Of a stretch of 64,000 nt of DNA, positions 7,990 through 17,954 are shown piece by piece. The stretch lies in NCBI GenBank assembly GCA_038148895.1, contig JBBVGQ010000001.1. One strand, 5' to 3'. A program made the position numbers and the translations under genes. The DNA is from Tamlana sp038148895. Its GTDB lineage: Bacteria; Bacteroidota; Bacteroidia; Flavobacteriales; Flavobacteriaceae. Position 1 is the first letter of the stretch; each line of letters starts with the position of its first letter. The notes beneath the pieces are model-generated. The model did not search any database. It was not told the origin of the DNA and saw nothing but the letters and a program-made list of their open reading frames with translations.

Positions 7990-8760
7990 ATGTTTGGTTT
8001 AAATAAAATAAAACCCTTTTTTGTTGAAATAGGTGAACTTTCAATATTCACCCGAAGATTTTTTAAGGAAGTATTTAAGAAACCTTTTGAACTTAATGAG
8101 CTATTAAGGCAGTGCTACAACATAGGGAACCGTTCATTTTTGTTGGTAGGCCTCACGGGTTTTATAATTGGGCTGGTTATAACATTGCAAACCAGACCAA
8201 CCTTACAGGAATTTGGTGCCGAAGCTTGGATGCCCTCTATGGTAAGTATTTCAATAATTAGGGAAATTGGACCAGTCATTATTGCGTTAACCGTGGCCGG
8301 ACGAATAGCCTCGGGAATTGGTGCAGAATTGGGCTCCATGAGGGTTACAGAACAGATTGATGCTATGGAAGTTTCTGGTACCAATCCGTTTAAATTTTTA
8401 GTGGTGACCAGAATTTTAGCAGCCACGTTGGTAATACCAATTTTAGTGATTTATGGTGATGCTATTGCACTTTATGGCTCATACATTATTGAAAACATAA
8501 AAGGCGATGTATCCTTTCAACTGTATTTTAATAAAGCTTTTAAAGCTTTGGAATTTACAGACCTGGTTCCCGCTACTATTAAAACCTATTTTTTTGGTTT
8601 TGCTATTGGGTTGGTCGGTTGTTTTAAAGGTTATAACTGTAAAAAGGGAACAGTTGGTGTTGGTAAAGCAGCAAACACGGCGGTGGTATTTGCCTCCATA
8701 CTATTGTTTGTACTCGACTTTATCGCTGTTTTTATAACAGACATATTTTTTGAAGTTTAA
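7990..8760 (+). CDS. mlaE: MlaE-family ABC permease
   Basis: 256 residues with the MlaE/YrbE pattern: about five membrane helices, the conserved loop with SMRVTEQIDAMEVSGTNP (residues 117-134) that contacts the ATPase, and the KGYNCKKGTVGVGKA region (215-229). It forms the inner-membrane core of the Mla/MCE phospholipid transporter between inner and outer membranes. mlaF starts 2 bp after the stop and mlaD 12 bp after mlaF, giving a three-gene operon. mlaB and mlaC are absent here, as usual in Bacteroidota. Confidence 0.9.
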   Translation: MFGLNKIKPFFVEIGELSIFTRRFFKEVFKKPFELNELLRQCYNIGNRSFLLVGLTGFIIGLVITLQTRPTLQEFGAEAWMPSMVSISIIREIGPVIIALTVAGRIASGIGAELGSMRVTEQIDAMEVSGTNPFKFLVVTRILAATLVIPILVIYGDAIALYGSYIIENIKGDVSFQLYFNKAFKALEFTDLVPATIKTYFFGFAIGLVGCFKGYNCKKGTVGVGKAANTAVVFASILLFVLDFIAVFITDIFFEV

Positions 8761-8762
8761 AA

Positions 8763-9545
8763 ATGAAAGAAGTAGCTAACATAAAACAAGTTAAACCGTC
8801 TCAAAGCAATCGAGCGACGATGATTAAAATTAAAGATTTGAGAAAATCCTTTGGTGAAAATCAAGTGTTGAACGGTTTTAATTTAGAGCTCTTTGAGGGA
8901 GAGAACCTTGTGGTTATGGGAAAGTCAGGTTCAGGAAAATCGGTAATGATAAAATGTTTGGTGGGTTTAATGGAGCCCGATTCTGGATGTGTTGAGGTTA
9001 TGGGCAAGGAAATTGTTAAGCTGAACCAAGTGGAGCTGGATGAGCTAAGAACCGAAATAGGGTTTCTTTTTCAAGGCAGTGCCCTTTACGATTCTATGAC
9101 TGTGAGGGAAAATTTGGAATTTCCTTTAAGAAGGCACAAAAATCGGTTTAAGGATATAGAAGATGCTGAAAAGCTCATCATAGAAACTTTAGATAGCGTT
9201 GGGTTGGCACATACTATGGACTTGATGCCCGCCGAACTTTCTGGGGGAATGAAGCGTCGAATAGCCTTGGCGAGGACACTAATATTACGGCCAAAAATTA
9301 TTTTATATGATGAACCTACAAGTGGATTGGACCCGATAACGTCAAAAGAAATAATTGAGCTTATGCGCGAAGTCCAAAAAAAGTATAAAACCTCGTCATT
9401 GATTATAACCCATGATGTGGATTGCGCGCGAGTTGTATCAGAACGTATGGTTTTATTGGTTGATGGCGTAAACTATGCACAAGGAACATTTAATGAATTG
9501 TCCCAATCAACAGACGAGAAGATAAGGGCATTTTTTAAACAATAA
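8763..9545 (+). CDS. mlaF: MlaF-family ABC ATPase
   Basis: 260 residues. Walker A GKSGSGKS (53-60), Q-loop FLFQG (101-105), signature LSGGMKRR (159-166) and Walker B ILYDE (180-184) followed by TSGLD. Powers phospholipid movement by MlaE. A second ATG at 8820 (MIKIKDLRKSF) begins exactly at the usual family N-terminus, so the first 19 residues may be an extension; the start close to mlaE fits coupling better. Confidence 0.92.
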   Translation: MKEVANIKQVKPSQSNRATMIKIKDLRKSFGENQVLNGFNLELFEGENLVVMGKSGSGKSVMIKCLVGLMEPDSGCVEVMGKEIVKLNQVELDELRTEIGFLFQGSALYDSMTVRENLEFPLRRHKNRFKDIEDAEKLIIETLDSVGLAHTMDLMPAELSGGMKRRIALARTLILRPKIILYDEPTSGLDPITSKEIIELMREVQKKYKTSSLIITHDVDCARVVSERMVLLVDGVNYAQGTFNELSQSTDEKIRAFFKQ

Positions 9546-9557
9546 AATTTAGAAACC

Positions 9558-10544
9558 ATGAAAAAAACAACAACGGAAAAATTTAGGCTCGGTGTTTTTG
9601 TGATTTCAGGATTGCTCCTTTTTGTGGTGGCCATTTATCTAATTGGGGAACGGCAAAACCTGTTCAACAAAACATTTAGCATAAGTGCCAATTTCAATAA
9701 TGTTAATGGTTTAATACAAGGTAACAATGTGCGTTATTCAGGCATTAATGTGGGGACCGTTAAAAGAATAACCATGGTAAACGATTCGGTTATAAATGTT
9801 GAGATGGTCATTGATGAAAAAATGGTGAATCACATAAAAAAAGATGCCGTAGCTACCATAGGAACTGATGGCTTGGTTGGGAATATGATTGTTAACATTA
9901 TTCCCGGAGAAGGAAATGGCGCTATGATTTCTTCAGGAGATATTATTAAATCGTATACCAAAATAGGGACGGGTGAAATGCTTAACACTTTAAATGTTAC
10001 CAACGAAAATGCCGCATTGCTCACCTCTAAATTGTTGGATATTGCCGATGCCATAACAGATGGTAAAGGTACTTTGGGTATGCTGATTCATGATAGTGTG
10101 GCCTCAAACAACATCAAACAAACAATTAACAACTTGAAATTTACAAGCATTCAAGCCAACAAGGCACTGAAAGAAATAAATTCAATAATCAGTTCTTTAA
10201 ATGTGGATGAAAGTGTTGCTGGCGTATTGTTGAACGATTCCATCGAGGCCCAAAAAGTGAGGACCGTAATTGCAAATCTTGAAGATTCCAGCAAAGAAAT
10301 AAAAACGGTGGTAGATAATTTAAATGAAACCCTTACAAACATAAAAGATGGAGAAGGAGCCATCAACTATCTTTCAAATGATGGGGAATTTGTTAGAAAG
10401 CTTGAGCAAACCATTCAAAATGTAGAAGAAGGCACCGATAAATTCAACCAAAATATGGACGCCCTAAAACATAATTTCTTGACCCGGGGTTATTTCAAAA
10501 AACTGGAACGGGAATTGAAAAAGGCCGAAAGGAAAAATAAATGA
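9558..10544 (+). CDS. mlaD: MlaD-family MCE-domain protein
   Basis: 328 residues: one N-terminal transmembrane helix (about 11-27), an MCE domain (about 36-115, with NNVRYSGINVGTVKRI), then a long helical tail with repeats around KGTLGMLIHD and AINYLSND, typical of Bacteroidota MCE proteins. It is the periplasmic substrate-binding ring component of the Mla transporter. The last gene of the operon; its 3' end meets a broken lipocalin-like fragment on the other strand. Confidence 0.9.
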   Translation: MKKTTTEKFRLGVFVISGLLLFVVAIYLIGERQNLFNKTFSISANFNNVNGLIQGNNVRYSGINVGTVKRITMVNDSVINVEMVIDEKMVNHIKKDAVATIGTDGLVGNMIVNIIPGEGNGAMISSGDIIKSYTKIGTGEMLNTLNVTNENAALLTSKLLDIADAITDGKGTLGMLIHDSVASNNIKQTINNLKFTSIQANKALKEINSIISSLNVDESVAGVLLNDSIEAQKVRTVIANLEDSSKEIKTVVDNLNETLTNIKDGEGAINYLSNDGEFVRKLEQTIQNVEEGTDKFNQNMDALKHNFLTRGYFKKLERELKKAERKNK

Positions 10545-10739
10545 CCATATTTTATTATTAGGTAACTCGGCCACTAAGGAATCTACTTTCAATTCATATT
10601 TAAAAATAGAGCTTGTTTCTGTTTTGGAAGTAAATTTTCCATCAGCATTGAAGGTTAATTTATTTGTAACTATATAATTGCTCTCTGCTATTTCCATTAC
10701 CCAATCACCAATGATCAAATTTTTGATTTTTTTAGTTCC
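10545..10739 (-). pseudogene. Lipocalin-like gene fragment
   Basis: On the minus strand a frame opens just after a TAG (10740-10742) and reads IIGDWVMEIAES, then NKLTFNADGKFTSKTE, a pattern of Bacteroidota lipocalin-like domain proteins. It has no ATG (only TTG at 10718), no signal peptide, and continues into the antisense of mlaD without a natural end, giving at most 84 residues against a usual length of about 130. The most likely reading is a remnant cut at the mlaD boundary. A functional small protein is possible but less likely. Confidence 0.5.
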
Positions 10740-10746
10740 CTAGTTT

Positions 10747-12288
10747 TTAAGGATAGGGGTATTTCATTGCACCATTTTTGAAATCCTCTTCGGTTGGCAT
10801 TGGTAAGGTTGTATATAAAGTTGTGGGGCTCAAGCGGAGGCGATAGTCCGAGTAATCGATGGGTTTCGACCAATAACTTATTTTATTATTTAATTGTTTT
10901 TTAAATACTTCAAGTGCCACCCATGTACATTTTTCTTTCAACGCTTCTAAACTTTCTTCAGAAGGGTTATCTTCATAGAGCCCAGCATATTTAAAAGTAT
11001 CATGATATTGATTAATAAAAAAGGAATACGCATTGTATCCATCATTTGTGAATACATAAAACTGAATGCCAAAAACATGCAATCTTTTATTTTTTTTAGG
11101 TGCAAATAGTATTTCAAGAACAATATTATAATCTGAACTCATATCTTGATTTTCAATTATTTTACCTATTGAAGCCCCACTGTATTGAAAAATTTCATAT
11201 TGGTTTATGCCTCTTAGTTCCTTTGGTTTAATTTTGAAATCATCATATTGTACATTTAAATCTAAGTCATTTTTCAGGGATTCAGCAATAGTTTTCCCTG
11301 AATTCTTGGACCAAGTTGTAGAATCTGCCGTTCTCAAGATTGTTGGATAGAGAGTAATTTGGGATTTTTTATAAGTTTTTAAGAATTTCTCAGCTGACTT
11401 ACTCGCTGGTCTACAACCGTCCTCAGGATTTGATAAGCTTGAAATAATTTTAAAGTAGCCATCATTAGGATATTTTCTGTTATCCAAATAGTTCCTTGCC
11501 CTATTAGCAATAGCTGTTGAATCAAGGACACCCTCATAGATATTGAATTCATCTATCGCACCAAGACTTTTTTCAAAAAAAGAAGATCCTGATTTAAGCA
11601 AAAAAGCATCTTCATTACTTAAATTGGCAATGGTGTTCTTGTGGCTAGTAATGGGTTTTGATGCTACTAAAACACCATCGATGTAATATTTTAACACATG
11701 ATTATCAAAAGTTGTAACCACGTGATGGAATCTAACATCCTGAAGTAAAGGTCCATCTAAGGAAATAGTGGTTTCTTGAGAGTTTGATTCATCAAAACAT
11801 AAAATTTTTGTAACACTAGATTTATTTTTCTTTACAAACTGGTGGATATAATCAGTTTTTGTATTATTTGGTTGGTCATACTTTCCAAAAAAAGATATAC
11901 TCCCCACACCATCAGTTTTTGCAGGTAAAACAAATGCTTCAAGAGTTATCGCTTTGTATTTGTTAATATTTATTTTTTCTGCAGGTAATTTTAGATAATA
12001 CTCTATAATATGTTTTTTGTCTTCTTCATAAAAACTTGACCAACGTCCGCCCTCATAATTTACGAATAGACCTTCGATTACCTGACCCTTGGAATGTTCT
12101 TCTCCTATGATAGTACCATGAGCTTTCCCAACAACATCTTTAACCGATCCGTCCTCAAAAGTATAAGAATGTTTAAGTTTTACCGGCACTTTCTTATTAG
12201 GCTTTAAATTAGTCTCTTGGCTATTGGCGAAGTAAAACCCAAATAGCCCAAACAAAAGAACAAATCTTGTTAAAATATTATTTCTCAT
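10747..12288 (-). CDS. Secreted LamG-domain protein
   Basis: 513 residues with a Sec signal peptide (to about residue 24, ANSQ). Residues 38-270 form a concanavalin A/LamG-like domain: HSYTFEDGSVKDVVGKAHG at its start, RFHHVVTTFDNHVLKYYIDG in the middle and GAIDEFNIYEGVLD near the end. Residues 290-513 are of no recognised family. Last gene of a tight minus-strand run (14-15 bp gaps) with the TPR, membrane and DUF3108 genes. LamG domains bind glycans or proteins; the ligand is unknown. The domain is closely related to those of the protein at 16140-17597. Confidence 0.75.
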   Translation of the reverse strand: MRNNILTRFVLLFGLFGFYFANSQETNLKPNKKVPVKLKHSYTFEDGSVKDVVGKAHGTIIGEEHSKGQVIEGLFVNYEGGRWSSFYEEDKKHIIEYYLKLPAEKININKYKAITLEAFVLPAKTDGVGSISFFGKYDQPNNTKTDYIHQFVKKNKSSVTKILCFDESNSQETTISLDGPLLQDVRFHHVVTTFDNHVLKYYIDGVLVASKPITSHKNTIANLSNEDAFLLKSGSSFFEKSLGAIDEFNIYEGVLDSTAIANRARNYLDNRKYPNDGYFKIISSLSNPEDGCRPASKSAEKFLKTYKKSQITLYPTILRTADSTTWSKNSGKTIAESLKNDLDLNVQYDDFKIKPKELRGINQYEIFQYSGASIGKIIENQDMSSDYNIVLEILFAPKKNKRLHVFGIQFYVFTNDGYNAYSFFINQYHDTFKYAGLYEDNPSEESLEALKEKCTWVALEVFKKQLNNKISYWSKPIDYSDYRLRLSPTTLYTTLPMPTEEDFKNGAMKYPYP

Positions 12289-12302
12289 ATTCTATAAGAG
12301 TT

Positions 12303-13841
12303 TTAGTCATTCTCTATTTTAAAGTAGGTTGCTATTAGCCTATCACAGGTCTCACATGTTGGTTGGTTCTCTTTTATTAGGTTTAGTTTATTAATGGCAT
12401 CTTCTGGTTTATTGTTGAAAATATCATAAATGGCGCTTTGTAAAAATAGGGGATAGTTATCACTGTCATTTTGCATGAAACGACGCGCCTTGTTTAAATA
12501 AAAACCTTCGAGTATAATTTCCGTACCTTTTAAAAAATTAACATGTGCTTTTAAACGAAGCAGTTCAAAATTATTCGGGTTTATTTTTTCGGCTTCTTCC
12601 ATACAGAATTGTACTTTTTCCATTTGGTCCTTTGAAAAATAAAGTTTAATAAGATTAATATAGTCTGATAATTCTCTAAGCAATTGATTATTAATTCTTT
12701 CTAAAAGCAGGTTCTCGTAATCGCTATTTCTATCAAATATTTTATACATGAACAATAAATTGGAATAAACCTCATTCGGGCTGAACATGGTTTTGGGGGC
12801 GTTTTCTGGAAAAACTTCAAAGGCCTTTTTATAATAACCAATAGTTAAATCTCTTTTATCTAGACAAAAATTTATAAAACCGAGACATTTGTTCAAGGTA
12901 TATTCATTAAGTGTTTGATTTTTAAATGCTTGTTGCAGCCAATTTTCTAATTCTTTGATTTCTTTTATTTCCGATGGGTTAAAATAAAAAGCAGGTAGAT
13001 TTTTTTCATTGTAATTGGAGACTAAGATTTTTAAAAGGAGATTAAAAAAGTTAGTTAGTTTATCTATTTTTTCCTCCATTTGTTTATTCTTAATTTTCCC
13101 ATAATATCCTTTTATGAATGACCAATCTATTAACTCTTTATAGTGTGTTTGCTTTAATTCTGTTAAAATCATGGGGTCGTCTAATTTTGGCTGTAATTCT
13201 GACATTTTTTCCACTGTGTTAACAAGTATCAAGGAAAAAATTGGAATCTCCGGCTTGGGGTAATTGGCGTTAAGCGAATTGATATTCATGGATTTTACTT
13301 TATTAAAGTCTCCAATCGAAAAAAAATAAAGTGTATAGGTAAAAAAAGCGCTCATTTCGTTGGGATTTAGGGAGAGTGCTTTTTCGGCATCTTCAATAAA
13401 TCCATCTTTACCTAATTTAAACCTCAAAAAACTCCGATTACCAAAATAGCAAGCCGAATCATTTTCAAAAAAATCAACATCGATATTTTTTAATGCTTTA
13501 TTGAAAAACTTGTTGGCATTCTCCTGCTCTTTAATGTTCTCATAATATTTTCCCATTTTGAGGAGTATGTCAAAATTTAAAGAGTCTTTGGATAAGGAAT
13601 CTTTTAATGTTTCCAAATATTCAGGGGTTGAGGGGTGCTCATGTTCTATGTCATTAAGAGAAGGATATAAATCTCCAGTAGATAAACTGAATGAGAACTC
13701 TCCTCCAATTTCAAACAGCTCCTCTTTGCAACCTAAAAAGTCTTTCCTATCCCTTTCAATTAAATCTTTATTTAAACGATATGTTTGACCAATTGATGGG
13801 ATGGTAATTAAGGATAATACAAGAATCACTATAGTTTTCAT
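12303..13841 (-). CDS. Secreted TPR-repeat protein
   Basis: 512 residues from ATG 13841 (a TTG three codons upstream is discounted). Signal peptide to about residue 19 (PSIGQ). Helical repeats follow throughout, with TPR-like segments (FDILLKMGKYYENIKEQENANKFFNKALKN region, and EKINPNNFELLRLKAHVNF). Conserved Cys pairs occur near the C-terminus (CETCDR). Probably a periplasmic or outer-membrane-facing interaction scaffold for its operon partners. Function unknown. Confidence 0.7.
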   Translation of the reverse strand: MKTIVILVLSLITIPSIGQTYRLNKDLIERDRKDFLGCKEELFEIGGEFSFSLSTGDLYPSLNDIEHEHPSTPEYLETLKDSLSKDSLNFDILLKMGKYYENIKEQENANKFFNKALKNIDVDFFENDSACYFGNRSFLRFKLGKDGFIEDAEKALSLNPNEMSAFFTYTLYFFSIGDFNKVKSMNINSLNANYPKPEIPIFSLILVNTVEKMSELQPKLDDPMILTELKQTHYKELIDWSFIKGYYGKIKNKQMEEKIDKLTNFFNLLLKILVSNYNEKNLPAFYFNPSEIKEIKELENWLQQAFKNQTLNEYTLNKCLGFINFCLDKRDLTIGYYKKAFEVFPENAPKTMFSPNEVYSNLLFMYKIFDRNSDYENLLLERINNQLLRELSDYINLIKLYFSKDQMEKVQFCMEEAEKINPNNFELLRLKAHVNFLKGTEIILEGFYLNKARRFMQNDSDNYPLFLQSAIYDIFNNKPEDAINKLNLIKENQPTCETCDRLIATYFKIEND

Positions 13842-13865
13842 TGATTTCAATTTAAATAGATTTAT

Positions 13866-14630
13866 TTACATCATCGAAAAGATATTTAAATAAAGAAAAA
13901 AGCAACTAACAACTAAAGTAGCAATGTTAAGTGCCTTCCAAAATTTATCGAGTATTTTATGAAGACTTATTCCGCTTAAAATAATTGCAAAAACATGAAA
14001 TATTATGGATAGTATGGTTGTATCGTATCTCCCTTGAAGAAAATCGGGAAAGTAATTTTTGAAAATATCAACTGCTTCTGGCTGTGATGTCCCAATAGAA
14101 GCAGCATATACCCATAACCCAAATATTGAAAACGGAATTAGCAAGCAAGCTAAACTAATAGTGGTAATTAACTTCAGTTGATTTTGAGTGAATATTTTTT
14201 TATTATTAGTTTCTTCCTTTTTTGCATCAAACCAAATATTGGATGCTTTATTAAATAGTAAAAGGATTATAACCAGTTGTGCTATTAGCATAACGGAAGA
14301 TGTAATAAAACCCATGACATTAACCACTCTTAATTTAATCAATAAAGGAAAATAAGAGTAAAAGAAATTAATAACAACGCCTAGAATGCACAAAACCAAT
14401 AGTGTAATTCTTGCCCAATTCTTTCCTTGTCCAACTTTAAAGGCCAGAAGACCCATTATAAAAATTTTAATTATGAAGGCTAAAATTTGTGGGACCCTAA
14501 TTAAACCAGTGCTGAATATTAAATCAAGACCTATAAACTTTAAGTTTGAATCAAAAAAAGTAAACCCTATTGTTGCAACAAAAAGGTATATGTAGATTAG
14601 GTATACCGCAAATCTTACTTTTTTAGGCAT
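13866..14630 (-). CDS. Polytopic membrane protein of unknown function
   Basis: 254 residues with about seven hydrophobic helices and few conserved polar residues; no transporter motif is recognised. It is 15 bp or less from its neighbours on both sides, so part of the DUF3108-TPR-LamG operon. Confidence 0.65.
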   Translation of the reverse strand: MPKKVRFAVYLIYIYLFVATIGFTFFDSNLKFIGLDLIFSTGLIRVPQILAFIIKIFIMGLLAFKVGQGKNWARITLLVLCILGVVINFFYSYFPLLIKLRVVNVMGFITSSVMLIAQLVIILLLFNKASNIWFDAKKEETNNKKIFTQNQLKLITTISLACLLIPFSIFGLWVYAASIGTSQPEAVDIFKNYFPDFLQGRYDTTILSIIFHVFAIILSGISLHKILDKFWKALNIATLVVSCFFLYLNIFSMM

Positions 14631-14641
14631 CTTTTTAGTTT

Positions 14642-15445
14642 TTATTTCTCAAATATTATGGGAAACGGATGTTTCAATCCTTTTCTTTCTACTATTTCCG
14701 CTCTTAATGAGCCAACGGCCAAATCGGCCTTAATTTTTAATGGGATTTTATTTTTATCCGCACTTACCCAAAGTGTTAAACTTTCTTGTTCCTTAAAAAC
14801 CCTGCCAGCCGAAACATATGGTCGGAACTTCAATGATTTTATTTTTCCAAATTTTGTTTTAATGATTTCTCTTCCCAGAAATTTTAATTGAAATTTGAAA
14901 TTTTCTTCATCAAAGAACATATTTAAGGCTACCATATCTCCTTCCTTTATGGTGTCTGTGTCGTAATTATTGCGCAAATAGTAAAATGCCGATAGCATAT
15001 CCTGAACATCTTTCTCGATGGAATATGTTTCACGAACATTGTGTTTTTTGTTATTAACATGGGCCTTTTTATTGGTATGGTCAAATTCAATCTCGATATC
15101 TTTGGTATGGCCGCCTTCATCAATTTGTCTAATAAATTTATAGGGCAATCCTGTTTCTTTATCCAAATAACTCTCATACCTATCCCTAACCTTAAAAAAT
15201 AACCAACTTATTGGTCCAGTTGTTTTGCCATGGCCAACAACATGGTAAACAGGCTTGTCTTTATATTTTGCGTTTTTCACCTCTAAGGTGGCTTCACCTG
15301 CTTTAAGCCAGCCACTATAGCTCATTTTAAGTTTAATCCATTCGCCTTCTTGAAATGATTTTTGGCTTTGCGAAAAAGCATTTTGCAAACCAAGAACTAT
15401 AGCCCAAATGAAAAGAATCTTAAAAAATTTTAATGGTGCTTTCAT
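14642..15445 (-). CDS. DUF3108-family periplasmic protein
   Basis: 267 residues with a signal peptide (to about residue 26, AFSQ). The body has the DUF3108 pattern (GEWIKLKMSYSGWLKAGEA at 33-51, then RYESYLDKETGLPY and WVSADKNKIPLKIKADL). Members are predicted beta-rich periplasmic proteins of unknown role, often linked to envelope functions in Bacteroidota. First or second gene of the minus-strand operon. Confidence 0.8.
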   Translation of the reverse strand: MKAPLKFFKILFIWAIVLGLQNAFSQSQKSFQEGEWIKLKMSYSGWLKAGEATLEVKNAKYKDKPVYHVVGHGKTTGPISWLFFKVRDRYESYLDKETGLPYKFIRQIDEGGHTKDIEIEFDHTNKKAHVNNKKHNVRETYSIEKDVQDMLSAFYYLRNNYDTDTIKEGDMVALNMFFDEENFKFQLKFLGREIIKTKFGKIKSLKFRPYVSAGRVFKEQESLTLWVSADKNKIPLKIKADLAVGSLRAEIVERKGLKHPFPIIFEK

Positions 15446-15489
15446 ATTGATAATGGGTATTTAAAGTGGAGTCCGAATGGTTAAAATGA

Positions 15490-16017
15490 TTAATATATAC
15501 TTAGTCCTATTTCAAATATACCTTCAGTTATTTGGGTTTGTTTGGTTTCACATTTCTCAGTTGCGACAAACTCAAAAGTGCCTTTAAAAACACTGTTGAA
15601 GGAAGTGAGTTCAATTTTGCCAGAAACAATGTTTTGATATTCATCATTACAAAATGGTGGGGAATAATAATAGTAATCAATTGTAGAGTCAAAAATTCCT
15701 CCCCGATATACAAAATATTCCACATAGTTTTCAACGCCGTCAAATTCATAAACCCCTGGGCCGCTAGTTGGATTAAAATATATTTTAAAAGAGTGTGTTA
15801 GGTCTGAATCCACATTATCTGCTGCAAGTCCTGATATTTCATAGTTATCACCTTTATCTCTCAAGGACACAACTGTCCAAGTTATTAACTGCCCGTCGAT
15901 ATAAGCCGACATTGTATTTTGACGTTCCTCAACCTCATTTGAGGTATCACTACTACAACCTAAAAAGGCCATTGTACAAATAATAAATGCAAGATAAATT
16001 ATGCGTTTTGTTTTCAT
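15490..16017 (-). CDS. Lipoprotein of unknown function
   Basis: 175 residues from ATG 16017 (an ATG at 16068 would put 17 residues before the signal). Lipobox MAFLGCSS gives lipid attachment at Cys20. The mature part resembles DUF6252-like small beta-rich lipoproteins of Flavobacteriaceae: a start AYIDGQLITW, a central segment, and an acidic/aromatic strand region. It lies 44 bp upstream of the DUF3108 gene and may be the first gene of that operon. Confidence 0.7.
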   Translation of the reverse strand: MKTKRIIYLAFIICTMAFLGCSSDTSNEVEERQNTMSAYIDGQLITWTVVSLRDKGDNYEISGLAADNVDSDLTHSFKIYFNPTSGPGVYEFDGVENYVEYFVYRGGIFDSTIDYYYYSPPFCNDEYQNIVSGKIELTSFNSVFKGTFEFVATEKCETKQTQITEGIFEIGLSIY

Positions 16018-16139
16018 ATATTTTAATTTTAGGTTGAAGATTGAGGGTATTGAAACCATTATACTCAAAGATACAATGCAACTATTGTTAAGCTATCCGA
16101 GATTATCCCGTATAGAGAATATCGGACATTATTTTTGAC

Positions 16140-17597
16140 TTATAGCTCTTTTTCTTTGAGATACTCTTCCGCAGATTTGGCAATGGTTTTGGCATCAAGA
16201 ATGCCTTGGTAGATGTTAAATGTGTCAATTTCGCCTAACCATGTTTGTTCCCATTTGTTAGCTGATTTGCATAAGTAAGCTAGCTCGTTATGTATGTTGG
16301 AAATATTATTTGTTTTTTGTCGAAGATTTAATTGCACATCCACTAATTCTCCGTCGATATAATATTTTAATACTTTATTATCAAAGGTTGTTACAAAATG
16401 ATGGAATCTGTTCTCAAGAACCGAATGTCCACCAGCAATAGTCAAAGCCTCCCATGGTTGATAGATTTTCCTTATACAGGTTATACCAGTTCCACTCCAT
16501 TCACTTTTGTATGTCCATTGTGAAATATAGTTTATTGCACGACTACCACTTATGCATCCAAAATAAGAAAAACAACCTCCAATATCGCTTTTTACTACCG
16601 CCTCAAGGGTAATCGCAGAAAATGCATTAATGCTTATTTTAGGTGCTGGTAATTCTATATATTCACCTTGTTCATTAGCAACAAACATTCCATTTTCAAT
16701 TTTACCATCTCCTAAAATCGTACCATGGGCTCCTCCAATAATGTCGTTAGCTGTTCCATTATCAAAAGTATATGAATGCCTTAATTCAGGTTTTGCTATT
16801 TGGGTTTTGTAATTATTTACTAAAAATTTATCGAGCTTTTTTTCATGCTCCTCCAACCTTTTTGCAGATTTAGCGATGGTTTTTTCATCAAGAATCCCTT
16901 CGTAGATATTAAATGTATCAATAGCACCTAACCATGTTTGGTCTTGCATATATCCAGACTTACACAAATAAGCGAATTTATTACTTAGGTTTTCAATTAT
17001 ATTATCCTCGTTGTCTATTGGACTGTGTACTAATTTACCATCAATATAAAACTTGAGTTCATGGTTATCAAATGTTGTGACGATATGATGAAACCTATCA
17101 TCCTGTATGGCTTGGCCCCCAACATTGTTATGTGTTTCCCATGGGACTTCATAATTTTTGCATGAAATGCTAGTACCACAGGTTTCATTATTTATTAATG
17201 TCTGAAAGATATAATCTACTCCAACTTCATTGCTTTTGTTTCCAAAGTAAGAAAGCATTGTGTGAGTCTCATTGGCTTTACCAGCTATGACATAAGCCTC
17301 TAAAGAAATAGCTGAATATTCATTAATATTTATTTTGTCAGCAGGCAATTCAATATAATCGCCTTCTTCATCGGTAATAAATAAACCATTTAAAATCTCG
17401 CAATTGCCTTTAATTATTCCATGAGCTTCACCCACAACATCTTTAGCTGTGCCATCATCAAATGTATAAGAGTGTTTTAATACTGGCTCCTTCCAATTTA
17501 TTTGACTGGCCATGCTCAAATAGGAAACTACCCCAAACGTTATTAACGTCGAAGCAATAATCCATAATATATAGTGATTCTTATTTACATGGAACAT
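16140..17597 (-). CDS. Membrane-anchored protein with two LamG domains
   Basis: 485 residues: an N-terminal signal anchor (residues 9-30), then two homologous LamG/concanavalin-like domains (about 38-245 and 270-480). Each begins with a HSYTFD(D/N)GTA motif and ends with WLGAID/WLGEIDTFNIY and a Leu/Ala-rich AKTIAKSAE helix. The two domains are more like each other and the LamG domain at 10747-12288 than random members, which points to local duplication. No catalytic residues are seen. It is separated by 122 bp from the next gene and may be transcribed alone. Confidence 0.75.
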   Translation of the reverse strand: MFHVNKNHYILWIIASTLITFGVVSYLSMASQINWKEPVLKHSYTFDDGTAKDVVGEAHGIIKGNCEILNGLFITDEEGDYIELPADKININEYSAISLEAYVIAGKANETHTMLSYFGNKSNEVGVDYIFQTLINNETCGTSISCKNYEVPWETHNNVGGQAIQDDRFHHIVTTFDNHELKFYIDGKLVHSPIDNEDNIIENLSNKFAYLCKSGYMQDQTWLGAIDTFNIYEGILDEKTIAKSAKRLEEHEKKLDKFLVNNYKTQIAKPELRHSYTFDNGTANDIIGGAHGTILGDGKIENGMFVANEQGEYIELPAPKISINAFSAITLEAVVKSDIGGCFSYFGCISGSRAINYISQWTYKSEWSGTGITCIRKIYQPWEALTIAGGHSVLENRFHHFVTTFDNKVLKYYIDGELVDVQLNLRQKTNNISNIHNELAYLCKSANKWEQTWLGEIDTFNIYQGILDAKTIAKSAEEYLKEKEL

Positions 17598-17954
17598 AGA
17601 ATAACCTTGTTAAGTTCATTTTTAATTTAAACGCCTTTAACGAGACAGAGAGAGGATAGCATAACTTTTCCTTAAACTAATGCTTTTCACCTAAATTAGA
17701 AAAAACTGGTTTAAGAGCGTTATTGCAATCTTAAAAGTACAAAAAAAGAGGATACTGAAAAGTTAACCCGAAAAGTTAAAGTGATAATTTAGGTTTTCTT
17801 CTGATTTTGGTCATTAAATATTTGAGATAGGCATTGAGGAACAAATTTAAATACGTTATAAATTACTTTTTTAAGCCTAATTAAGCTGTGAAAATCCACA
17901 AGTGCATAACAGTTTTTGCTACATTTAAGCAGTAAAAATTTTATTGTAAAACTT
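17598..17954. other. 357-bp divergent intergenic region
   Basis: Separates the two-LamG gene from the glucan phosphorylase homologue. I see no gene. A TACATTTA -7-like box (17919-17926) could serve the latter. A degenerate FNR-like site (TGAT-TTTG-GTCA, 17802) is too weak to call. Confidence 0.5.

Noticed and set aside
17802..17813. Sixth FNR-like box upstream of the glucan phosphorylase gene
   Set aside because: TGAT-TTTG-GTCA has a mismatch in a 4-bp arm and no fitting promoter geometry.
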